Assembly (NCBI RefSeq): GCF_028745735.1
Contig: NZ_JAQZSM010000010.1
Location: 1 to 64,000, forward strand
Direction of reading: 5' to 3'
Length of the DNA: 64,000 nucleotides
Origin: Roseinatronobacter alkalisoli
Lineage (GTDB): Bacteria > Pseudomonadota > Alphaproteobacteria > Rhodobacterales > Rhodobacteraceae
Shown here one piece after another: positions 57,435 through 64,000 of the stretch. The notes beneath the pieces were generated by a model, which made no database searches, was not told the origin of the DNA, and saw nothing but the letters and a program-made list of their open reading frames with translations. Both the position numbers and the translations under genes were made by a program. Positions within the stretch are counted from its first letter, which is position 1, and each line of letters starts with the position of its first letter.

Positions 57435-58049
57435 TCAGGGCACCATCTGCTTTATGGCTGCGACATGTCCGCGCGATGCGGCAGCGGCGTCCTGCGTCAG
57501 GGCGATGGCGTCCTGCATCAATGCATCCGGCGCGGACAACCGGTCCACCAGCCCCCATGACAGCGCTTCCTGCGCATCAATGCGCGCGCCGACCATCAGG
57601 ATCATTTTTGCGCGCGCCGGTCCCACCAACGCGGCCAGTCGCCCAGGGTCCGAGGGTTGCGGCAGAAAACCCAGCTTCATGACCGGATAGAAGAATTTTG
57701 CGCCCGGCACCGCCAACCGCAAGTCACAGGCCAGCGCCATGCCAAAAGCGCCGCCCGCCAGCGTGCCGTTCAACGCCGCGATGGTCAGGCAGGGCGCCGC
57801 CGCAATCCGCCCCGACAGCGCTTCCCACAAACCCGATGTTGCAAGCCCCGCGCGCGCTTCATCCAGATCGGCACCCGCACTGAAAACCTTGCCGCGCCCT
57901 GTCAGCACCAATGCACGCGCACCACCCACACAGGCCGCGTCCACCGCATCGCATAATTCCTGCAACATCGCGGCAGTCAGCGAATTCGCCTTGTCGGGCC
58001 TGTCCAGCGTCAGGGTCCAGACATTGCCCGTTTCGTGCAGGTGTATCAC
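57435..58049 (-). CDS. Short crotonase-family protein
   Basis: A 204-residue crotonase-fold protein, shorter than the usual 255-265 and lacking the C-terminal trimerisation helices. FSAGADLDEA is the first oxyanion-hole site and LAGGAFGMALACD the second. The catalytic glutamate positions of hydratases read Gly and Val here. The GTG start overlaps the dehydrogenase stop (GTGA). It may act on a different acyl-CoA or be a reduced homologue. Confidence 0.8.
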   Translation of the reverse strand: MIHLHETGNVWTLTLDRPDKANSLTAAMLQELCDAVDAACVGGARALVLTGRGKVFSAGADLDEARAGLATSGLWEALSGRIAAAPCLTIAALNGTLAGGAFGMALACDLRLAVPGAKFFYPVMKLGFLPQPSDPGRLAALVGPARAKMILMVGARIDAQEALSWGLVDRLSAPDALMQDAIALTQDAAAASRGHVAAIKQMVP

Positions 58050-58819
58050 TGCACGCCCACGCGCGCGCGGATATCCGGTTGGCGCAGCGACACTTCGCGC
58101 CCGATCCAGCCATCGGCATCAGGGGTACACATCCAGACCAGCGCCTGCGCGGCCCATTCAGGCGGGATATGCGCGGACCAATCCAGCTGGCTTACAGCAT
58201 TCACGCCGCTGGCCTTGATGTCGCGCTGCATATCGGTGGCCACAGTGCCAGGTGACAGACTCATGATGCGCAGACCATGGGCGCGCGCTTCGGTATCGGC
58301 CACGCGGGTCAGCATCAGCGCGCCCGCCTTGGAACTGCAATAGGCGCCCCACCCTTCCAGCGGGTTATGCGCCGCGCCCGACCCCACGGTGATGATACTG
58401 CCGCCACCCTGCGCCTGCATGACCGGCAGCGCCGCGCGCATGCCGTGGAACACACCTTTCAGGTTAATGTCGATCAAGCGTCCGAAATCATCAGGGGAAA
58501 GGTCCGACAGCATGCCGATAGGGTCGATAATGCCTGCATTGTTGACCAATACATCCAGCCGCCCGAACCGGTCGCACATGGCAGCAACCGCACCCTGAAC
58601 AGCGGCAAAATCCGCCACATCGCAGGCCAGCGGCACTGCACCGGTTTCCTGCGCCAGCGCGTCCAGCGCATCCTTGCTGCGCGCGGCCATGCCCACCTGC
58701 GCGCCCGCGGCCACAAATGCACGCACCGCAGCTGCCCCTATACCGCGGCTGGCCCCTGTGACCAACACCACCTTGCCAGCCAGTGAAGTTGCATCAAACC
58801 CCATTCCTGCCCCCGTCAT
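58046..58819 (-). CDS. Short-chain dehydrogenase/reductase
   Basis: A 257-residue classical SDR with TGASRGIG near 21-28, NNAGI near 94-98 and the catalytic YCSSK near 163-167. The cofactor is NAD(P), and the substrate is unknown. The start directly follows the tamB stop, so it is co-transcribed with tamAB and the short crotonase. An alternative ATG lies 15 bases inside. Confidence 0.88.
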   Translation of the reverse strand: MTGAGMGFDATSLAGKVVLVTGASRGIGAAAVRAFVAAGAQVGMAARSKDALDALAQETGAVPLACDVADFAAVQGAVAAMCDRFGRLDVLVNNAGIIDPIGMLSDLSPDDFGRLIDINLKGVFHGMRAALPVMQAQGGGSIITVGSGAAHNPLEGWGAYCSSKAGALMLTRVADTEARAHGLRIMSLSPGTVATDMQRDIKASGVNAVSQLDWSAHIPPEWAAQALVWMCTPDADGWIGREVSLRQPDIRARVGVQ

Positions 58820-61800
58820 TCAGTAATCCCGTTCAAAAAACAGCCCGATACCCGCGCGACCCTGGTTGTCAATCCGCCCGCGCGCAGTCAATGACGGCGA
58901 CAGGTCTATATTGATTGATACTTCACTGTCACCCTGCGGCTGAATTTCCACGTCCGTGTAGATATTCTCGGTCAGGTAACGCCCCAGCCGGACAGAGGTT
59001 TCCCCGTCTTCAGTCGTGCGCACATCCAGATCATCCAGCCCGATATTGCGCCGCAACCGTTCAAGGATGCCCTCACCATGCCCAGATAACGTGGCCAGTG
59101 ACGAGGCAAGCTGCGCAGCCTGAAGCACACTCAGGGTTTCAAACCCGCGCCCGAACAACAGCAGGGACACGACCTCTTCTTCCGGCAGTTCGGGGGTGGA
59201 TTCGAACCTGATTTCCGGCGCATCCGCCCGCCCTTCCAGCACAATCCGCGCTGTAATCCCCGACCGTTCAGTCGAGGCGACAAGCCGCACAAACGGCACC
59301 AGATCACCCTGCAGGCTGGCAAACCCTTCGTTCAGCGTGAAGCGGTTGCCCAGCAGATCCAGCCGCCCGCGGATCAGCCCGAACTGACCAATGGGAATCG
59401 GGTCCGCTGTGGTGCCTGTCAGGCGCAACTGCCCGCCCAACTCCGCATCTAGGCCCCGCCCGCGAATGAAAATCCGGTTGGGGGCATCAATCGTCAGGTC
59501 CAGACTTGACGGACGCCGCACACGGCCATGGGTTTCACCTGCAAAAATACCGGCGCGCTGGCGGGTTTGACGCGCGGTCGCTGTTTCGCCCTGATGCCGG
59601 ATATTGGGTGGAATATATCCGCGCGACACCAGACCAACACGCGGAATGCGGATTTCCGTACCATCCAGCACCAGATTGCCTGCCAGATCAGGCCCTTGCG
59701 TCAACGCACCGGAAATCACCACATCACCCGATACATCTGTCTGGAACAGTTGCGGGTCCTGAATGCGCACATCTGTCAGGCGCGCGCGCAGATCAGCGTT
59801 CAGGGGGGGCGTCAGGTCGATATTGCCCGTCAGGCTGACATTGCCGCCTGCCGCCGCCCGCCCCTGCACATCAATTGCCGCCCGCCCGCCTGACAGTTGC
59901 GCGCGTGCGGAAATGTCTGTCAGGCGGATATTCCGCCGCGGCAACACCAGTTGCGCGCCCGTCGCCTCGGCGGTGCCGGAAACGGAACTCAGCGCAAGCG
60001 GGCCGTTCAACGCCAGATCAAACCGCGCCGGCCCCTGCACGGAACGCGGCTCAAGACGCGGGTTGATCAACGCAATATCACCGCCGCCACTGGCACGCAG
60101 ATCACCGCGCATATCGCGCGATATGCTGCCGGACGCCTGCACCGACAGGCCCGCTGGCCCACTTGCCGTCAGGTCCAGCGCGAAGGCATCGCCAGTGTCA
60201 CGCACATCGCCCGACAGGGTGACAGGACCGCTAATGCCCGGCGCGACCAGCGCCAGATCACGCAGCCGCGCATCCACACGCATGACCGGGCGATCCTGAA
60301 CGCTTTCGCCGGAAATATTCGCCGTCAGGTTCGGCCCGGACAGACGCGCGTCTTCTATCATCAATGTATCGTCACGCTGGATAACCCGCGCAGTCACCTG
60401 ATTGGTGCCTGCCAGCACACGGTTTGCCACATCATTCCCAAGGCGCAGGTCGCGCGCCGTCAGTTCCAGATCAAGCGCGCGGGTATCACCATCTTCGCGC
60501 AGGCCAACCCCGCCCTGGATATTGCCGCCGAAACCCGGACGAACGGACCCCAGCGACCCAAGGGTGAAATCCGCATCCAGCTGTGATGCGCCCGCTGCAT
60601 AGCGACCAGTGGCCGATAAGTTCAGCACTGCATTTTCAAGGGTCAGCGCAGTCAGATCAAAGGCCGCGCCGTCACGCCGCCCTTCGATCTGCAACAGGGT
60701 TTCACCGCGCAATGCGCGGTTTGCGTCCTGCTGGCCCACTGTCAGGTCTTGCGCGCGGGCCTCGATGACCACAGCTTCACGTTCCAAAGGGCCATCAATG
60801 GCGATACGCGCATCAATCGCGCCACCAAAATCACCGCCAAGCACCGAAAGATCAGCAAAATCCACATCGCCGCGCAGGCGGATATCCTGCTGCGATACCT
60901 GCCCGCGCAGATCAGCGCGCAGGGTCTGGGCCTGTGCGGTCAGCTCATGCAGGGTCACAATCCCCCCGCGCCCGTCCGCATTCAGTGAAATCACGCTTTC
61001 GCCCGCCAGAAGGCGGTCAAGCTGTTCCTGCCCGAATGTCAGATCATCCCCGCTGAAACGGGTCTGCACAGTGAACCGGTCGCGCTCCGGCCCGATGCGC
61101 CCTTCGGCACGCGCGCGCACCGCCCCCGACAGGGGCCGCCCCGCCAACAGCGACAAGCGAGAGATATCCAGAAATTCCGCCTGACCATCGGCAAAAAGAA
61201 CACCGTCTTCCAGCCGGGCGCGGCCATTGATGGTGAAATTCCGCCCCTCCAGTAGCACACCAGGCAGCAACAGCGGCCGCCCTTCGCGCCAGATAAACGC
61301 AACCGACCCCGTCATCGAGCGGCCCAGCGCTTCTGCAAGGCCCTGATCGCGCGCCGATATCCCCAGCGCCGAAAAATCGATCAAGGCATCAATAACGTCG
61401 ATATCTTCGCCAAACCCTTGCGAGGTAATTCGCCCCAACCCATTGACGAACAGGCTTTCCACCGCGATATCGCCATTATCGAACCCGATCAGGTCCAGAA
61501 CCAGCTCCCAGTCGTCGCTGACGGATGCATCAAACACCAGCCGCAAATCAGCCTGTTCGATGCTGGTATCCGAACCGGCCACCGGCAACAGCACACGCGC
61601 CCCGTCGCGGTCACGGATTTCGCCGCGCAGGTCAATCAGCTCCGGCAGATTATCCGCGCCCATGCGCACCCGACCGTCCAGTTGCAGTGTTTCGGTCTGA
61701 ATGTGCAGATTATCCAGCGACAGGCGGCCATCATCAAATCTGCGGGCTTCTGTGCGCAAACGGCTGTCACCGCCGAAAAAGGGGTGGAATTCCGGCTGCA

Positions 61801-62668
61801 ACAGCGGGCGCAGATCGCCGCCAAGATCCAGCCGCACCGCCTGTGCAACCCCCGGCAGCGTGGTCTGCAAGCCGAACTCGCCGGTGACACGGCGCTGACC
61901 ATCCGTATCCAGCGCGATTTCGGCATCAAAGCTGTCAACCGGGCCTTCGCCCTGCACACGCAACGCCACTGACGGCAGATCGGGAACATTCAGCAACGTT
62001 ACCGCCAACCCACCCGGCGCTTCCTGAACATTCAGGTCCAGAGACAATATGCGGGTATCGTTGGAAAACCCGGCATCCAGCAGAAACTGGCCCGCAATAT
62101 CATCCAGCCGGTCAATCTGTAATCTTGCATCGCCTTCGCCATCCGCAAGCGTTGCACGCCCGCTGACACTTGCGCGTAATTCCTGCCCCAGAAGCGGCGC
62201 ACCAAGGACCACTTCATCGAAGGTCAGTTGCCCAAGATCTATGGAGACGGGAAGTTCCGGCAGTTCAAACCGCCGCAGCGGCACCAGATCTTCCGGCGCT
62301 TCGCTTACCGGCGCGCGCAGGATTTCGACACGCTGCGCGGAAATTTCGGCGATTTCGATCCGGCGCTGGAACAAGGCGGAACGATTCCATTGCAGGGTGG
62401 CCCCTGTCACCCGCAGCCAGATGCCATCATCATCTTCGATGGTCATCTCATCAAATGTTGCGCGCGATGACAACGCCCCGCGAAACCCTGAAATCCGCAC
62501 AGCGCGGCCGCGGTCCGACAGGCTGTCCTGCAACAGCCGCGTCAGGAAACCGACATCGCTTTCGCCCGGCTCAGGGGCGATATCTTCCAATCCCTGTGCT
62601 GTGACCGTCACCGGCAAAACCGTCATCAGACAGACAAGCGCCAATGATATGATGCGCAATATCCGCAT
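58820..62668 (-). CDS. tamB: Translocation and assembly module protein TamB
   Basis: A 1282-residue inner-membrane-anchored, periplasm-spanning protein of the DUF490/TamB family, with TamA moving proteins or phospholipids toward the outer membrane. An N-terminal hydrophobic segment is followed by long beta-repeat sequence and the conserved C-terminal TamB domain (PNRIFIRGRGLDAELGG near 1060 and ELPEEEVVSLLLFGRG near 1160). The ATG at 62668 overlaps the tamA TGA by one base (TGATG); a TTG one codon earlier is less likely. Confidence 0.92.
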   Translation of the reverse strand: MRILRIISLALVCLMTVLPVTVTAQGLEDIAPEPGESDVGFLTRLLQDSLSDRGRAVRISGFRGALSSRATFDEMTIEDDDGIWLRVTGATLQWNRSALFQRRIEIAEISAQRVEILRAPVSEAPEDLVPLRRFELPELPVSIDLGQLTFDEVVLGAPLLGQELRASVSGRATLADGEGDARLQIDRLDDIAGQFLLDAGFSNDTRILSLDLNVQEAPGGLAVTLLNVPDLPSVALRVQGEGPVDSFDAEIALDTDGQRRVTGEFGLQTTLPGVAQAVRLDLGGDLRPLLQPEFHPFFGGDSRLRTEARRFDDGRLSLDNLHIQTETLQLDGRVRMGADNLPELIDLRGEIRDRDGARVLLPVAGSDTSIEQADLRLVFDASVSDDWELVLDLIGFDNGDIAVESLFVNGLGRITSQGFGEDIDVIDALIDFSALGISARDQGLAEALGRSMTGSVAFIWREGRPLLLPGVLLEGRNFTINGRARLEDGVLFADGQAEFLDISRLSLLAGRPLSGAVRARAEGRIGPERDRFTVQTRFSGDDLTFGQEQLDRLLAGESVISLNADGRGGIVTLHELTAQAQTLRADLRGQVSQQDIRLRGDVDFADLSVLGGDFGGAIDARIAIDGPLEREAVVIEARAQDLTVGQQDANRALRGETLLQIEGRRDGAAFDLTALTLENAVLNLSATGRYAAGASQLDADFTLGSLGSVRPGFGGNIQGGVGLREDGDTRALDLELTARDLRLGNDVANRVLAGTNQVTARVIQRDDTLMIEDARLSGPNLTANISGESVQDRPVMRVDARLRDLALVAPGISGPVTLSGDVRDTGDAFALDLTASGPAGLSVQASGSISRDMRGDLRASGGGDIALINPRLEPRSVQGPARFDLALNGPLALSSVSGTAEATGAQLVLPRRNIRLTDISARAQLSGGRAAIDVQGRAAAGGNVSLTGNIDLTPPLNADLRARLTDVRIQDPQLFQTDVSGDVVISGALTQGPDLAGNLVLDGTEIRIPRVGLVSRGYIPPNIRHQGETATARQTRQRAGIFAGETHGRVRRPSSLDLTIDAPNRIFIRGRGLDAELGGQLRLTGTTADPIPIGQFGLIRGRLDLLGNRFTLNEGFASLQGDLVPFVRLVASTERSGITARIVLEGRADAPEIRFESTPELPEEEVVSLLLFGRGFETLSVLQAAQLASSLATLSGHGEGILERLRRNIGLDDLDVRTTEDGETSVRLGRYLTENIYTDVEIQPQGDSEVSINIDLSPSLTARGRIDNQGRAGIGLFFERDY

Positions 62669-64000
62669 CAAAACGCCTGACCTATGCCCAGATACAATTG
62701 CGGGCCGCGCCCCGTCGCCCCGCGCACAGGCATCCCGACATCCAGCCGCAGCGGGCCAACAGGCGTGTCATAGCGCAACCCCAGCCCCGCACCCGCATGC
62801 CAGCCGGACTGGCCGGAAAACACCCCTTCGGACACATAGCCCGCATCAGTAAAGGCAACCAGACCAATGGTTTCCGTGGCGCGCATGCGCCCTTCCAACG
62901 ACAGCGCCGCAAAACCCCGCCCGCCAGACCGCACACCACCCGGCGACACGCCCAGCGACCGGAAGGGCTGGCCCCGGACGGACCCGCCGCCACCGGAATA
63001 AAACAGGAAATCGCGCGGCGTGCGGTCAATCGCCGCCCCGAGAACGGCACCCGCCTGCGCGCGCGCCGCCAGAACGAAACGGTCGTCTTCACCAAAACCG
63101 AAATAGCTACGCGCATCCACATAGGCGCGCGCGCCGCTATCAGCCGCGCCGACACCATAGAACGGCGTCAGATCGGCCTGAAGATAGGTACCGCCGGTGG
63201 GCGCGCGTTCATCGTCACGCCGGTCCCATTCCAGCGTCAGCGGCAACAAAAGTAGCCGGTAATTCCGCCGGATAGCCAATGTCGGGCCAAAACGCGCCTG
63301 TTCCACCAGCGCGCCCACACCGGCACCGAATGTCAACTGATCACTGAAACGATGCGACAGGCCAATGTCCAGCCGCGCGCGGCGGGCACGAAAATCATCT
63401 TCGCGCTCATTTTCTGCCAGAACACCAAGGGTCAGTGTTGTATCGGGGGTAAATGTCGCGGGGCGCGAAAATTCCAGTGCAAGGCGGTAATCGCGCCCAC
63501 CCCGGCGCGCTGCAAGCCCGCCAACCATTGCTTCAATCCGCAACCGTTCGGCCCCGCCCAGAAGGTTCCGGTGCAACCAAAAGCCGGACACCTTCGCCCC
63601 GCTTTCGGTGTCCAGTTCAATGCTCGCGCCAATCCGGCGCAACGGCGCTTCGACCACAGCGGCGTTGATGTCCAGCGAACCATCGGGATTGCCTTCTTCC
63701 GCCTCGCGCAGGGCGACAGATGCAAAAGTGCCGGTGCGGCGCAACCGTTCCGCCGCGCGCTGCACATCATCGGGCGAGAAAACCTCGCCCGTGGGCAGCC
63801 CTGCGATTTTCACAATCCTGTTCGGGCGGGTGCGTTCCTGCCCGCTGGGGCGTAACTGACCGAAGGTGAAACGCGGGCCGGGGTCTATTGATACATCGAC
63901 ATCCAGTTCCTGCGCAGGATGGCGCGCGGTAATCTGCTGACGGACAGGTTCGGCCTTGGCATGGCCCTGATCACGCCAGCCATCAATGGCCGCGCCCGCA
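62668..64000 (-). CDS. tamA: Translocation and assembly module protein TamA, N-terminus outside window
   Basis: An Omp85-family outer-membrane barrel, at least 444 codons, still open at the window end. The visible part has POTRA sequence (for example DVDVSIDPGPRFTFGQL), then KIAGLPTGEVFSPDDVQRAAERLRR in the last POTRA domain. A 16-stranded barrel follows, with DFLFYSGGGGSVRGQPF near 285 of the visible 381-residue portion (from the internal GTG at 63813), and the C-terminal PQLYLGIGQAF ends in the usual phenylalanine. The true start lies beyond 64000. Confidence 0.9.
   Translation of the reverse strand, partial: AGAAIDGWRDQGHAKAEPVRQQITARHPAQELDVDVSIDPGPRFTFGQLRPSGQERTRPNRIVKIAGLPTGEVFSPDDVQRAAERLRRTGTFASVALREAEEGNPDGSLDINAAVVEAPLRRIGASIELDTESGAKVSGFWLHRNLLGGAERLRIEAMVGGLAARRGGRDYRLALEFSRPATFTPDTTLTLGVLAENEREDDFRARRARLDIGLSHRFSDQLTFGAGVGALVEQARFGPTLAIRRNYRLLLLPLTLEWDRRDDERAPTGGTYLQADLTPFYGVGAADSGARAYVDARSYFGFGEDDRFVLAARAQAGAVLGAAIDRTPRDFLFYSGGGGSVRGQPFRSLGVSPGGVRSGGRGFAALSLEGRMRATETIGLVAFTDAGYVSEGVFSGQSGWHAGAGLGLRYDTPVGPLRLDVGMPVRGATGRGPQLYLGIGQAF

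Noticed and set aside
1-64000. CRISPR arrays, tRNA or rRNA genes, prophage or a defence system
   Set aside because: No regularly spaced direct repeats, no tRNA-like cloverleaf that I could recognise and no phage structural or integrase genes were seen. DUF3800 alone is not enough to call a defence locus.

Overview
The window is about 64 kb of GC-rich (roughly 60%) chromosome from an alphaproteobacterium. It is most likely a member of the Rhodobacterales/Rhodobacteraceae. The assignment rests on gene content and order: a cob operon running into dnaE, a CckA-type hybrid kinase, a coxB-ctaB-small ORF-ctaG-ctaE-surf1-thrC-M16 peptidase block, ETF:quinone oxidoreductase, the tamA/tamB pair, and very frequent ATGA or TGATG gene junctions. 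I cannot name a genus. The region is densely coding, no stretch over 300 bases lacks a gene, and I see no prophage, CRISPR array, tRNA or rRNA gene.

Layout. 1-330: the end of an IS5-like element that cuts a DUF3800 gene, an AT-rich patch unlike the rest. 330-6611 (minus): cobT, cobS, cobC, cobU and then dnaE, all closely packed or overlapping. 6861-11030 (minus): cckA, an RsmB-type rRNA methyltransferase and a thioesterase, with a nested inverted repeat between the last two. 11109-18845: a crotonase (plus), then scoAB, topA, dprA and tldD (minus). 19072-26610 (plus): cytochrome aa3 oxidase subunits II and III with heme and copper assembly factors, thrC, an M16 peptidase and a GNAT enzyme. An FNR-type box lies upstream. 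26664-32620: a D-2-hydroxyacid dehydrogenase-like flavoprotein, azlCD, greA with a membrane protein, and ETF-QO. 32737-39036: TPR protein, ispE, polyprenyl synthase, trmN6-like methyltransferase, nth and a PfkB kinase.

39239-48333 is the most accessory-looking block. An M20 amidohydrolase and a DUF1028 protein (minus) diverge from a complete peptide-type ABC importer and its FadR/GntR regulator (plus), with murQ converging on the regulator gene. Two copies of a TTATCATGAWAA element lie in the divergent promoter. This looks like one uptake-and-hydrolysis system for an amide or peptide compound, possibly cell-wall derived. 48490-51090: an aldehyde dehydrogenase and a divergently read AcoR-like regulator that lacks the AAA+ domain, with a perfect 18-bp palindrome between them. 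51332-52207: a lipid A-type acyltransferase.

52249-57391 (minus): a TroABCD/MntABCD-type metal importer under a Fur/Mur-like box, with a PCu(A)C copper chaperone and a small exported CPDC protein next to it. 57435-64000 (minus): tamA (cut by the window end), tamB, a short-chain dehydrogenase and a short crotonase in one overlapping operon. Most of the window is core metabolism. The best candidates for something under-described are the DUF1028/M20/ABC/murQ locus, the AAA+-less AcoR regulator, and the winged-helix tails on both metal-importer permeases.
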